Assembly: GCF_013389595.1 (NCBI RefSeq)
Contig: NZ_CP058306.1
Location: 2,976,001-3,040,000 of the forward strand
Reading direction: 5' to 3'
Length of the DNA stretch: 64,000 nt
Origin: Flavobacterium sp. I3-2
GTDB taxonomy: Bacteria; Bacteroidota; Bacteroidia; Flavobacteriales; Flavobacteriaceae
Shown here: piece after piece, positions 53,717 to 62,991 of the stretch
Numbering within the stretch: position 1 is the stretch's first letter
Layout of the letters: every line of letters begins with the position of its first letter
Program-made: the position numbers and the translations under genes
Notes under the pieces: model-generated
Databases searched by the model: none
Told to the model about the DNA's origin: nothing
The model's input: only the letters and a program-made list of their open reading frames with translations

Positions 53717-55423
53717 ATGAAATCATATAAATTACTTATTATATTCATTTTTATATCCATAAAGATGCATGCAAATGAAACTATAATTGTAAATCAGAAT
53801 CAATTTTTTATTGATACAACAAATCATATAGTTTTAACAAACATGGATATTGATTATATAAATACCAATTGGATAGGATTAAAGACAAATATCATGATTG
53901 GTGAATTATGTTCTTTTATAAGTCCTGTTTCCACAATTGAAATCGGAACACCATATTCCATTTTCATACCATCACAAAATTCCAATTTTATACTTTATTT
54001 TACCGAGTTTCCTATAATCTCAATTTCAACATCAAACACAATTGTTGACGAACCAGATGTGTGGGCTAATTTTAAAATGATTGAAAAAAATCAGAATTAT
54101 TTAGAGTCTGATATTGGTATTCAATATCGAGGTGGTTATAGTCAAAGCCTTCCTAAAAAATCAATGGAAATTAAGTTTTGGACAGATGCATTAGGAACAG
54201 ATACTGAGGACCATTCATTATTAAACATGGTTACAGAAGATAGTTGGAATTTACAAGCTATGGCAAATGAACCATTAAGAATTCGTAATAAAACAAATTT
54301 CGACATTTGGAGAATAATCAATGATTTACATTATATTGAAAACGAACCCGAAGCTATTAATGCTGTAAGAATGAATTATGTTGAACTCTTCGTTAATAAT
54401 GAATATCGTGGAATTTATTGTTTGGGAGAAAAAGTTAAAAGAAAACAATTAAAATTAAAAAAACATAACGGAACAATTCGTGGCGAATTATACAAAGGTG
54501 ACCATTGGGGAAACACAACCTTCTATACCTTACCTCCTTTTGATAACAACTCTGATATATGGGATGGATTCGAATATAAACATCCAGATGAAGAAATTAA
54601 TTGGCAAAATTTATATGATTTAAGTGATTTTATAATTAACTCAACAGATACCGATTTTTATGCAAATTACAGTACAAAATTCCATATTGATAATTTAGTA
54701 GATTATTATATTTTCTTAAACTTGTTAAGAGCCACGGACAATACCGGTAAAAACATTTACATTGCAAAATACGATACAAACACACCGTACTTTTATGTAC
54801 CTTGGGATTTAGATGGAACTTTTGGAACCATGTGGACGGGATCTAATGATACTGAAACACAAGATCTTTTAACCAATGGCTTTTATGATCGTTTAATTAA
54901 CGATTGTAGTGAAAATGGATTTCGTGATAAACTACGTTCAAAATGGCAATCACTAAGACAAAATGATATTACACATTCTTCAATAATGAACATGTTTAAT
55001 ACAAATTATAATTTATTATTACAAAACGGAGTTTATGAAAGAGAAACTCTAGTTTGGGATGATTTTGATTATTATACAGGAAATCTGACCTATATGTCAG
55101 ATTGGATAACAGATAGATTATCTTATCTCGACACAGTTTTTAATGAAGAATGTGATATACTTTCTAGAAATGAATTCGATTCACAAAAAAATAATTTCAA
55201 GATTTATCCAAATCCAGCTTCAGATTTCGTTGAAATCAATTCAACAATTGAATCAATTTTTAGTCTAGAAATTTACAATAATTTAGGTCAAATCGTACTA
55301 ACAGAAAATTTTAATACTCAACAAAAACAAATAGATTTATCTAATTTGAGTAACGGAATTTATATCTTTAAAATAAAGAATAAAGATTTACAAGAAGTTC
55401 ATAAAATCATTGTAAATAGATAA
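53717..55423 (+). CDS. Secreted CotH-kinase-like protein with T9SS sorting domain
   Basis: The ATG at 53717 gives 568 residues with a signal peptide (MKSYKLLIIFIFISIKMHA); the TTG at 53696 would add seven. Residues about 95-470 are a CotH domain, an atypical protein kinase fold first known from spore coats: IQYRGGYSQSLPKKSMEIKF, NYVELFVNNEYRGIYCLGEKV, YIFLNLLRATDNTGKNIYI and VPWDLDGTFG (metal-binding Asp pair). Residues about 490-568 form a type A T9SS sorting domain (FKIYPNPASDFVEI, IYNNLGQIV, SNGIYIFKI). It is probably a surface or extracellular protein kinase; substrates unknown. Confidence 0.88.
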   Translation: MKSYKLLIIFIFISIKMHANETIIVNQNQFFIDTTNHIVLTNMDIDYINTNWIGLKTNIMIGELCSFISPVSTIEIGTPYSIFIPSQNSNFILYFTEFPIISISTSNTIVDEPDVWANFKMIEKNQNYLESDIGIQYRGGYSQSLPKKSMEIKFWTDALGTDTEDHSLLNMVTEDSWNLQAMANEPLRIRNKTNFDIWRIINDLHYIENEPEAINAVRMNYVELFVNNEYRGIYCLGEKVKRKQLKLKKHNGTIRGELYKGDHWGNTTFYTLPPFDNNSDIWDGFEYKHPDEEINWQNLYDLSDFIINSTDTDFYANYSTKFHIDNLVDYYIFLNLLRATDNTGKNIYIAKYDTNTPYFYVPWDLDGTFGTMWTGSNDTETQDLLTNGFYDRLINDCSENGFRDKLRSKWQSLRQNDITHSSIMNMFNTNYNLLLQNGVYERETLVWDDFDYYTGNLTYMSDWITDRLSYLDTVFNEECDILSRNEFDSQKNNFKIYPNPASDFVEINSTIESIFSLEIYNNLGQIVLTENFNTQQKQIDLSNLSNGIYIFKIKNKDLQEVHKIIVNR

Positions 55424-55473
55424 GTTCATTTTCGTTTTTTTTGTAATTTTAATAAAACTAAAAAAAGTATAAA

Positions 55474-56370
55474 ATGAATATTAAAAATGTTACAGTTGCA
55501 GGAAGTGGTGTTTTAGGTTATCAAATTGCATTTCAAACGGCATTTCATGGTTTTAAAGTAACTGTTTACGATATAAACGATGAGGTTTTAGAGAAAGCAA
55601 AATCAAAATTTGATACGTTAGCAAATGCTTATAAACGCGATTTAAATGCAAACGATGAACAGTTAAATAATACGTTCCAAAATCTACAATACAACTCAAA
55701 TCTAGCAGAAGCTGTAAAAAATGCTGATTTAGTAATTGAAGCCATTCCAGAGAATCTGGCTAGCAAATTTAGTTTCTATAAACAACTAGCAAATTTAGCT
55801 CCAGAAAAAACGTTGTTCGCTACAAATTCGTCAACCTTATTACCAAGTATGTTTGCACAAGCAACGGGGCGTCCAAAGAAATTCTGTGCTTTACATTTCG
55901 CTAATACAATTTGGATAAATAATACAGCCGAAATCATGGGACATTCCGAAACCTCAAAAGAAACATTCGATACTATTGTTGACTTTGCAAAAGCTATCGG
56001 AATGGTAACTTTACCACTTCATAAAGAACAGCCAGGCTACATCCTAAATTCTTTATTAGTACCTTTTTTAAGCGCGGCAACAAACCTACTTATAAACGAA
56101 GTTTCGGACATCGAAACCATTGATAAAACTTGGATGATTGCAACTGGTGCGCCAATTGGTCCTTTTGCAATTTTAGATATTGTTGGTATCACAACGGCAT
56201 ATAACATCAACCAAATGGCGGCTCAAAAAACAAATGATCCACTTAAAATAAAAACAGTTGAGTATCTTAAGCAGCATTTTATCGATCAAAATAAGTTGGG
56301 AGTTGCAACTGGTGAAGGTTTTTACAAATACCCAAATCCGGCTTATAAAGACAAAGATTTTTTGAAATAA
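55474..56370 (+). CDS. 3-Hydroxyacyl-CoA dehydrogenase
   Basis: A 298-residue NAD-dependent dehydrogenase. VTVAGSGVLGYQIAFQTA is the Rossmann GxGxxG motif, VIEAIPENLASK the second strand, FATNSSTLLPS and LHFANTIWINNTAEIMGH the catalytic region with His. GEGFYKYPNP closes the C-terminal domain. It oxidises 3-hydroxyacyl-CoA in beta-oxidation or butanoate metabolism. Single gene in this context. Confidence 0.93.
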   Translation: MNIKNVTVAGSGVLGYQIAFQTAFHGFKVTVYDINDEVLEKAKSKFDTLANAYKRDLNANDEQLNNTFQNLQYNSNLAEAVKNADLVIEAIPENLASKFSFYKQLANLAPEKTLFATNSSTLLPSMFAQATGRPKKFCALHFANTIWINNTAEIMGHSETSKETFDTIVDFAKAIGMVTLPLHKEQPGYILNSLLVPFLSAATNLLINEVSDIETIDKTWMIATGAPIGPFAILDIVGITTAYNINQMAAQKTNDPLKIKTVEYLKQHFIDQNKLGVATGEGFYKYPNPAYKDKDFLK

Positions 56371-56379
56371 AATAACCTT

Positions 56380-56500
56380 GGCGTTCCGCTTACAAAAAAT
56401 CCGAAGTCGTTTTTTAATCGGCACGTGTTTCGCTAAATCTTTTTCTAAATTAAAATTCAGAAAAAGGATATCGCTTCACCCGTTAACGCACTTACGCTTT
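56380..56500. repeat. REP-like intergenic element
   Basis: A locally GC-richer stretch in the gap after the dehydrogenase gene. On the minus strand it reads GCGTTAACGGGTGAAGCGAT, ATCC, then TTTTTCT...AGAAAAAGATTTAGCG, a stem at 56438-56446/56459-56467, then CCGATTAAAAAACGACTTCGG-like pairing. It resembles hairpin elements scattered at gene ends in Flavobacterium, as I remember them (AGCGATATCC-hairpin-GATATAGCGGA type). A search of the genome for copies would settle it. Confidence 0.5.
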
Positions 56501-56504
56501 CAAT

Positions 56505-56543
56505 AAAAAAAGCACATCAAATTTAATTTGATGTGCTTTTTTT
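56505..56543. terminator. Bidirectional terminator between dehydrogenase and BtuF-like gene
   Basis: A perfect 19-bp stem (56505-56523 with 56525-56543) flanked by A and T runs, between convergent genes. Confidence 0.9.
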
Positions 56544-56558
56544 ATTTCTAATTTTTAT

Positions 56559-57365
56559 TTATTCGTCACCTAAACGATCGTGTAAAATCTTAAAATATTC
56601 AAATGCACGAACCAATCGAACACCATGCCAAGAAAACATTTCGCCATCAACAAAAACGGTTTTCGCATGATGTGTACTTCTGCCAATTTCAAAAGCATGT
56701 TCTTCTTTAAACGGGTAAGGTTCCGATGATAAGAAAACAACATCAGGATCTCCCTGAATTCGCATTTTTCGGATTTCAACTTCAGGATAACGATCCTCAC
56801 GATTATCATAAATATTAGTAAAGTTATTTAAAGTTAACAACGTATTAATAAACGTATCTTTTCCTGCAGCCATATAAGGTTCACGCCAAATCAAATAAGC
56901 CGATTTACGTGTTGGTTTGTCCGAAACAAATTTCTGAAAATCATCTAGAGCAAATTGCGTTTTCTCAATCCATTTTTTAGCATCGGTTCTTCTATTAAAA
57001 ATTTCACCAAAATCAGCAATCATTTGAACACTATCTTCAACTGAACGAACATCTGTAACCCAAACTGGACAAATATTTTTTAACGATTCAACAATTTCTA
57101 AGGTGTTTTCTTCTTTATTAGCAACAATAATATCGGGATTTAAAGCTCGAATTTTTTCGACATGAACTTTCTTAGTTCCACCAATCGATAATTTAGTTGC
57201 TTTTAAATGATACGGATGCACACAAAATTTGGTAATACCAATAATTTTATCTTCTAAACCTAACTCAAATAAAGTTTCAGTTTGTGAAGGAACCAAAGAA
57301 ACGATACGTTTTGGTGCCGTTTCAAAAGTATATGTTACTCCTATTTGATCTGTGATTGTAAGCAT
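56559..57365 (-). CDS. BtuF-like helical-backbone metal-receptor protein without signal peptide
   Basis: A 268-residue periplasmic-binding-protein-fold protein of the BtuF/FhuD class (PKRIVSLVPSQTETLFELGLEDKIIGIT, LNPDIIVANKEENT, YLIWREPYMAAGKDTFI, FSWHGVRLVRAFEYF). Relatives bind cobalamin or ferric siderophores for ABC import. It has no signal peptide or lipobox, so it seems cytoplasmic, which is unusual for a binding protein. It follows pyrF by 3 bp, probably in the same operon. No BtuCD genes are nearby. The ligand is inferred. Confidence 0.85.
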   Translation of the reverse strand: MLTITDQIGVTYTFETAPKRIVSLVPSQTETLFELGLEDKIIGITKFCVHPYHLKATKLSIGGTKKVHVEKIRALNPDIIVANKEENTLEIVESLKNICPVWVTDVRSVEDSVQMIADFGEIFNRRTDAKKWIEKTQFALDDFQKFVSDKPTRKSAYLIWREPYMAAGKDTFINTLLTLNNFTNIYDNREDRYPEVEIRKMRIQGDPDVVFLSSEPYPFKEEHAFEIGRSTHHAKTVFVDGEMFSWHGVRLVRAFEYFKILHDRLGDE

Positions 57366-57368
57366 AAT

Positions 57369-58190
57369 TTAAAAATTAAACGAAAGAATTACTTCCATTT
57401 CTTTTTGAAGTTTTAAAGCTTCGTTACGAGCTGCAGTTGCAAAATCAGTTCCGTTTGAAGCGTAAATAATTCCACGTGAAGAATTGATTAATAAACCAAT
57501 TTGTTTGTTTAAACCAAACTGACAAACATCTTTTAAACTTCCGCCTTGAGCGCCAACTCCAGGAACCAACAAAAAATTATTTGGTACAATTTGACGGATT
57601 TCTTTAAAATACTCAGCTTTTGTTGCTCCAACCACATACATTAAATTTTCTGAATGATGCCATTTTTTTGATGTTTGAATAACTTTTTTATAAAGTTCTT
57701 CACCATCAACTGTTTTAGTCTGAAAATCAAAAGCACCTTCGTTTGAAGTTAAAGCTAACATAATGGTATGTTTATCTTTAAAAGCTAAGAATGGTTCCAC
57801 TGAATCTTTTCCCATGTACGGAGCAACAGTTACCGAATCGAAAGCTAAATCTTCGAAAAAAGCTTTTGCGTACATGGTTGAAGTATTTCCGATATCACCG
57901 CGTTTTGCATCGGCAATTGTGAAAATTTCAGGATATTTTTCGTTGATGTAATTAATGGTTTTTGCTAAAGATTGCCAACCTTTGATTCCGTAAGCTTCGT
58001 AAAAAGCTGTATTGGGTTTATACGAAACACATAAATCATGTGTTGCATCGATGATGGCTTTATTGAATTCAAAAATTGGGTCTTCGGTTTGTAATAAATG
58101 GTGTGGAATTTTATTTAAATCGACATCTAAACCAATACATAAAAATGATTTTTTTGTACGAATTTGTTCTACCAGTTGTTTTGTTGTCAT
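57369..58190 (-). CDS. pyrF: Orotidine 5'-phosphate decarboxylase, type 2
   Basis: A 273-residue enzyme converting OMP to UMP, the last step of pyrimidine synthesis. [14 protein letters not shown] is the first strand, [15 protein letters not shown] carries the catalytic Asp-Lys-Asp array, [16 protein letters not shown] follows, and [11 protein letters not shown] is the phosphate-binding loop. The longer type 2 form (about 270 residues) is standard in Bacteroidota. It lies next to prfA, a frequent neighbour there. Confidence 0.96.
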   Translation of the reverse strand: MTTKQLVEQIRTKKSFLCIGLDVDLNKIPHHLLQTEDPIFEFNKAIIDATHDLCVSYKPNTAFYEAYGIKGWQSLAKTINYINEKYPEIFTIADAKRGDIGNTSTMYAKAFFEDLAFDSVTVAPYMGKDSVEPFLAFKDKHTIMLALTSNEGAFDFQTKTVDGEELYKKVIQTSKKWHHSENLMYVVGATKAEYFKEIRQIVPNNFLLVPGVGAQGGSLKDVCQFGLNKQIGLLINSSRGIIYASNGTDFATAARNEALKLQKEMEVILSFNF

Positions 58191-58229
58191 GGTTTAAAAA
58201 ACTTAAAAATAAAACAATATGTTTATGTT

Positions 58230-58285
58230 TAGCCCCGATTGAGCGTCTAGCTTTTGTGAAACAAAACTAATAGCGAAAGCGGGAC
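58230..58285. repeat. REP-like intergenic hairpin element
   Basis: AGCCCCGATTGAGCG at 58231-58245 and AGCGAAAGCGGGA at 58272-58284 flank a small hairpin TTTTGT-GAA-ACAAAA (58252-58266); CCCG/CGGG pair at the ends. This AGCCCCGAT...GCGGGA pattern matches an interspersed element I recall from Flavobacterium intergenic regions. It is much richer in GC than its surroundings. Confidence 0.6.
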
Positions 58286-58330
58286 AATATAAAAAATAAC
58301 CTGAAGTTTATGCTTTAAAAAATAGAAAAA

Positions 58331-58351
58331 AAGCCTCTAAATAAGAGGCTT
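58331..58351 (-). terminator. Terminator of prfA
   Basis: AAGCCTCT (58331-58338) pairs with AGAGGCTT (58344-58351); on the minus strand the stem is followed by a T run. It begins 6 bp after the prfA stop. Confidence 0.85.
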
Positions 58352-58357
58352 ATATAA

Positions 58358-59434
58358 TTAAAATACTTCAGATTCTTTTAACTTTTCAGTATTTGCAACT
58401 AATTGTAATTCATCGATAAATTTTTGAATTTTACCACTCATTACACCATCCATATCAAAAATATCCATTCCGATACGGTGGTCTGTTACACGACCTTGTG
58501 GATAATTGTATGTACGAATTTTAGCCGAACGGTCACCAGAAGAAACCTGAGAAGAACGTTTTGTAGCATCTTCAGCTTGTTTCTTTGCCAACTCCATTTC
58601 GTATAAACGAGAACGCAAAACGGTTAAAGCTTTATCTTTGTTTTTATGTTGCGATTTTTGATCTTGACATTGCGCCACTAATCCAGTTGGAATGTGTGTT
58701 AAACGAACGGCTGATTTTGTAGTATTTACCGACTGACCACCAGGACCTGATGAACAGAAAAAGTCCACACGAACATCGTTCATATCAATTTGAACGTCAA
58801 ATTCTTCAGCTTCTGGTAAAACCATAACTGTTGCAGCCGATGTATGCACACGTCCTTGTGTTTCTGTTTGAGGAACACGTTGTACACGGTGAACACCTGC
58901 TTCGTATTTTAAGCTTCCGTAAACGTCTTCTCCAGTAACTTCAAAAATAACCTCTTTGAAACCACCTGAAGTTCCTTCGTTTAAATCTACAACAGAAGTT
59001 CTCCATCCTTTTGCTTCACAGAATTTTGTGTACATACGGAATAAATCTCCAGCAAAAATAGAAGCTTCATCACCTCCAGTACCCGCACGGATTTCAACCA
59101 TAACGTTTTTAGCGTCTTCCGGGTCTTTAGGAATCAACATAAATTTGATTTCTTCTTCTAATTCAGGTAAAAGAGCTTTTGCTTCTTCTAATTGCATTTT
59201 AGCCATTTCAACCATTTCGGCATCTGAACCATCTGCAATTATTTCGTTAGCTTCTTCAATGTTACCAACTGCATTTATATATTCTTCGCGTTTATCAACT
59301 AACGCTTTTAAATCTTTATATTCCTTATTTAACTGTACATAACGCTTTTGGTCGGCGATAACATCAGGTTGAATAATCAAATCTGAAACTTCGTCAAAAC
59401 GTTGTTTTACATATTGTAATCTATCTAACATCAT
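58358..59434 (-). CDS. prfA: Peptide chain release factor 1
   Basis: The start at 59434 (or the adjacent ATG at 59431) gives 358 residues beginning [16 protein letters not shown], the usual RF1 N-terminus; a start at 59509 would add a non-conserved leader crossing a terminator. [18 protein letters not shown], the catalytic [13 protein letters not shown] (GGQ), and [16 protein letters not shown] are present. RF1 releases peptides at UAA and UAG. Family call is firm. Confidence 0.97.
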   Translation of the reverse strand: MMLDRLQYVKQRFDEVSDLIIQPDVIADQKRYVQLNKEYKDLKALVDKREEYINAVGNIEEANEIIADGSDAEMVEMAKMQLEEAKALLPELEEEIKFMLIPKDPEDAKNVMVEIRAGTGGDEASIFAGDLFRMYTKFCEAKGWRTSVVDLNEGTSGGFKEVIFEVTGEDVYGSLKYEAGVHRVQRVPQTETQGRVHTSAATVMVLPEAEEFDVQIDMNDVRVDFFCSSGPGGQSVNTTKSAVRLTHIPTGLVAQCQDQKSQHKNKDKALTVLRSRLYEMELAKKQAEDATKRSSQVSSGDRSAKIRTYNYPQGRVTDHRIGMDIFDMDGVMSGKIQKFIDELQLVANTEKLKESEVF

Positions 59435-59463
59435 ACTGTTTGGATTTTCGAATTGCAAATGTA

Positions 59464-59499
59464 CAAAAAAAGAGGAACTTTTTAAACAAGTTCCCCTTT
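59464..59499 (-). terminator. Terminator of the YceI-family gene
   Basis: GAGGAACTT (59472-59480) pairs with AAGTTCCCC (59488-59496), with one G-U type mismatch; a T run follows on the minus strand. It lies between the YceI gene and the prfA start. Confidence 0.78.
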
Positions 59500-59522
59500 T
59501 CAGTCTCATATTTTTTTTAAGC

Positions 59523-60116
59523 TTATTTTTTAGCTATTTCTACATTTAAAGTAACTTGTGTCCAAGTTTTATCCATGTGTAATTCTTTACATAATTCATG
59601 AATACTATTAAACGCTTTTGTACCGTCAAAATCTTCGATGATGTCGATTTCTCCGTTCATTTTTAAAACATTATCAACCACTGTATAAGTGAAGTCTTTT
59701 GTTTTAGTTACATCGTTCATTGTTAATTCAACAACTGCTTTACCGTTTTGAAAAGAAACAAATTTTCCGTTGATATCACCAGCTAGTAAACCAAAGAAAC
59801 CTGCTTTTAATTTATCATCACGACCTGCATCTTTTGTATTAACTGATGAAGTTGTGATTTTAAAAGCAGCTCCTGTATAATCTTGGTCAACTACACCAGA
59901 ATCTTTAACTCCAGTAACTTCAATGGTATTGAATGTTCCGTTAACTCCAATTTTCTCAGGAGTTTTATATGCCGTCCACTCTAATTTATTAGTATAAGCA
60001 ACTTCTTCTAAAACAACTTCTTCTAAAACTTGTTCTTCGTTAACTTTTGGTTCTTCTTTTTTACAAGAAGCAAATACAGTAGCAATCACTGCAAGAGCTA
60101 ATATTGACTTTTTCAT
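59523..60116 (-). CDS. YceI-family lipoprotein
   Basis: A 197-residue lipoprotein ([18 protein letters not shown], Cys18) with an acidic Glu-rich linker (residues 20-40). The YceI domain follows, recognisable from [18 protein letters not shown], a beta-rich core and [19 protein letters not shown]. YceI proteins have a lipocalin-like barrel that binds isoprenoid lipids. The ligand and role here are unknown. Confidence 0.85.
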   Translation of the reverse strand: MKKSILALAVIATVFASCKKEEPKVNEEQVLEEVVLEEVAYTNKLEWTAYKTPEKIGVNGTFNTIEVTGVKDSGVVDQDYTGAAFKITTSSVNTKDAGRDDKLKAGFFGLLAGDINGKFVSFQNGKAVVELTMNDVTKTKDFTYTVVDNVLKMNGEIDIIEDFDGTKAFNSIHELCKELHMDKTWTQVTLNVEIAKK

Positions 60117-60185
60117 TATTTTTAATATTTTAAGCGATAAAATTACTATAAATCTAAACTGAAATAATTAAAATATTGTTAATTC

Positions 60186-62750
60186 TTATCCACATTTAGA
60201 TGAACCACAATCTTTACAAGTTAAACAACCTTCTTGATACATTAAATTCGTAGATTGACAGTTTGAACATTTTTGACCTTTAGCTTCAGTTCCGTCCGGC
60301 ACAAAACGTTTTAATGCACGAGCAACTCCGTTTTTCCAAGTGTTGATTGATTCGTTATCTAATTGTAATGAGTTGATTAATTCAACCACATTGTCAATTG
60401 CCATTCCGTGTCTTAAAGTACCCGAAATTAATTTAGCATAATTCCAGAATTCAGGATTAAAACGGTGCGATAAACCTTCGATAGTTGTTTTATAACCGCG
60501 TTGGTTGATGTATTGGAAATCGTATCTAGAATTTCCTTTTTCATCTCTATTTTTGATAATAAATCCTTCGTTAACCCAACGTGGAATTAAAATTCCGTCT
60601 TCGTCATCAGCTAAACCGGTAAAAATTTCATACGGTTGGTCATCAATTTTTCCAATAAATGCAATCCATTTTTCTTTGTTGTTTTGGAAACGAACAATAT
60701 CACAATCTAATATTTGTGGACGTTTTGTAGGGAAATTAGTTTCTTTAATTTCTACTTCGTTTTCTTTTTTATCTTCTTTTTTGTCATTTGCCAAAAGAAC
60801 TCCGGCACGTGAGCCATCACGGTAAACCGTCACACCTTTACAACCAACTTCCCAAGCTTTCATGTACAACTTATCAACCAATTCTTCAGTTGCATCGTTT
60901 GGAATATTAATCGTTACAGAAATTGAGTGGTCAACCCATTTTTGGATTGCTCCTTGCATTTCAACTTTACTTAACCAATCCACATCATTTGATGTAGCTT
61001 TGAAATATGGCGATTGCGAAATTAACTCATCGATTTCTTCATTCGAGAAGTTTTTAGAAGAATTAATTCCGTTCACTTCCATCCATTGTTTGAATTTATG
61101 ATGGAAAACTACATATTCTTCCCAAGAATCTCCAACTTCATCAATAAAATCAACACGAACATCTTTGTCGTTTGGATTTACTTTACGACGACGTTTGTAA
61201 ACTGGCATAAACACAGGTTCGATTCCAGATGTAGTTTGCGATAATAACGAAGTACTTCCGGTTGGAGCAATCGTTAATAAAGCAATATTTCTACGTCCGT
61301 ATTCTAACATATCATTATAAAGAGCTGGGTCAGCTTCTTTCATACGTAACATAAACGGATTATTTGCTTCGCGTTTTGCATCAAATATTGCAAAGGCACC
61401 ACGTTCTTTAGCCATATCAACTGATGAACGGTAAGCAGCCAAAGCCAAAGTTTTATGAATATTTACAGCAAACGCATTTCCTTCTTCACTTCCGTAACGA
61501 ATTCCTAATGCTGCTAACATATCACCTTCTGCTGTAATTCCAACTCCAGTTCTACGTCCTTCACCCGCTTTTTTACGGATTTCTAACCATAAATTTCTTT
61601 CGATATGTTTTACTTCTTCTCCTTCTGGATCTTGATCAATCTTAACTAAAATAGCATCGATTTTTTCTAATTCTAAATCAATAATATCATCCATCATACG
61701 TTGTGCAATTGCCACGTGTTTTTTGAATAATTCGAAATTGAAAGAAGCTTCTTTTGTAAATGGATTTTCTACGTATGAAAATAAATTAATCGCTAATAAA
61801 CGACAAGAATCATACGGACATAAAGGAATTTCTCCACATGGATTTGTAGAAACGGTTTTGTATCCTAAGTCAGCGTAACAATCTGGCAACGATTCGTTGA
61901 TGATTGTATCCCAGAATAAAATTCCTGGTTCTGCTGATTTCCAAGCATTATGAACAATTTTTTTCCATAATTCATGCGCTTGAATTTCTTTTGAAAAAGC
62001 AGGATTTGAACTAAAGATAGGATATTTCTGAGTATAAACTTTTTTATCGCGAACCGCACGCATAAAATCATCATCGATACGAACAGAAACGTTTGCACCT
62101 GTAATTTTACCTTGTTCTAACTTCGCATCGATAAATCCTTCAGAATCTGGATGGTTGATAGAAACTGATAACATCAAAGCACCACGACGTCCGTCTTGAG
62201 CAACTTCACGTGTTGAGTTTGAATAACGCTCCATAAACGGAACCAATCCTGTAGATGTTAAAGCTGAGTTTTTAACTCCAGAACCTTTTGGGCGGATGTG
62301 AGATAAATCATGACCTACTCCACCACGACGTTTCATTAATTGAACTTGTTCTTGGTCGATTTTCATGATTCCTCCGTATGAATCACTTTCTCCTTTATTA
62401 CCAATTACGAAACAATTCGATAAAGATGCAATTTGGTAAGGATTTCCGATTCCTGTCATTGGACTACCTTGAGGAATAATGTATGTGAAATTTTTGATTA
62501 AATCAAAGATTTCAGATTCAGTCATCGGATTAGAATATTTAGCTTCTACTCTTGCAATTTCAGATGCAATACGTTTGTGCATTTCATCTGGAGTACTTTC
62601 ATAAATATTACCTTCAGAATCTTTTAATGCATACTTATTAATAAATACAGTTGCAGCTAGTGTATCGCCTTTAAAGTATTCTGTTGAAGCAGAAACTGCT
62701 TCCTCATTTGAGTATATCTTCTTGATTTCAGGAAAAGTAAGTGTATTCAT
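60186..62750 (-). CDS. nrdJ: Adenosylcobalamin-dependent (class II) ribonucleotide reductase
   Basis: An 854-residue class II reductase that makes deoxyribonucleotides using coenzyme B12. MTGIGNPYQIASLSNCFV, VSTNPCGEIPLCPYDSC (finger-loop Cys), LLTIAPTGSTSLLSQTTSGIEP and MKRRGGVGHDLSHIRP are family blocks. The C-terminus has a TSCPD-like domain and a zinc ribbon (CSNC...CLTCKDCGSSKCG), standard for NrdJ/Z. No ATP-cone or metal-dependent small subunit gene is nearby. It is monocistronic with its own promoter. Confidence 0.96.
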   Translation of the reverse strand: MNTLTFPEIKKIYSNEEAVSASTEYFKGDTLAATVFINKYALKDSEGNIYESTPDEMHKRIASEIARVEAKYSNPMTESEIFDLIKNFTYIIPQGSPMTGIGNPYQIASLSNCFVIGNKGESDSYGGIMKIDQEQVQLMKRRGGVGHDLSHIRPKGSGVKNSALTSTGLVPFMERYSNSTREVAQDGRRGALMLSVSINHPDSEGFIDAKLEQGKITGANVSVRIDDDFMRAVRDKKVYTQKYPIFSSNPAFSKEIQAHELWKKIVHNAWKSAEPGILFWDTIINESLPDCYADLGYKTVSTNPCGEIPLCPYDSCRLLAINLFSYVENPFTKEASFNFELFKKHVAIAQRMMDDIIDLELEKIDAILVKIDQDPEGEEVKHIERNLWLEIRKKAGEGRRTGVGITAEGDMLAALGIRYGSEEGNAFAVNIHKTLALAAYRSSVDMAKERGAFAIFDAKREANNPFMLRMKEADPALYNDMLEYGRRNIALLTIAPTGSTSLLSQTTSGIEPVFMPVYKRRRKVNPNDKDVRVDFIDEVGDSWEEYVVFHHKFKQWMEVNGINSSKNFSNEEIDELISQSPYFKATSNDVDWLSKVEMQGAIQKWVDHSISVTINIPNDATEELVDKLYMKAWEVGCKGVTVYRDGSRAGVLLANDKKEDKKENEVEIKETNFPTKRPQILDCDIVRFQNNKEKWIAFIGKIDDQPYEIFTGLADDEDGILIPRWVNEGFIIKNRDEKGNSRYDFQYINQRGYKTTIEGLSHRFNPEFWNYAKLISGTLRHGMAIDNVVELINSLQLDNESINTWKNGVARALKRFVPDGTEAKGQKCSNCQSTNLMYQEGCLTCKDCGSSKCG

Positions 62751-62806
62751 AACATCGTTTTTTAGTTTTACTAATGTATAAAAAAATAAAACATAAAAAA
62801 CATTGT

Positions 62807-62838
62807 CAAAAATAAAGTTAACAACAAAAAAGTGTCAA
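62807..62838 (-). promoter_or_regulatory. Promoter of nrdJ (TTG-N21-TATTTTTG)
   Basis: On the minus strand TTG (62838-62836) is followed after 21 bp by TATTTTTG (62814-62807), fitting the Bacteroidota TTG...TAnnTTTG promoter. The leader is about 55 nt. I see no cobalamin riboswitch in the 62751-62991 gap, which is otherwise AT-rich and featureless. Confidence 0.65.
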
Positions 62839-62991
62839 TTACCTAAAAAACAATAACTTAGCTTTTTTAAAAAATTAAAAAAGTTTTCAAAAAATTAATT
62901 TCAAAATTTTTAAAGTAAAAAATAAAAATAAGTTTTTAACACATTAAAGTCAACATTAATAAGGGATTACAACTTTATTAATACAAGAATG

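Noticed and set aside
59435..59509. Upstream start for prfA
   Set aside because: The extra 25 residues are not RF1-like and would be encoded across the terminator of the preceding gene.
62751..62991. Possible cobalamin riboswitch before nrdJ
   Set aside because: No B12-box-like motif or extended pairing is visible in this AT-rich gap; a short conventional leader from the TTG-N21-TATTTTTG promoter explains it.
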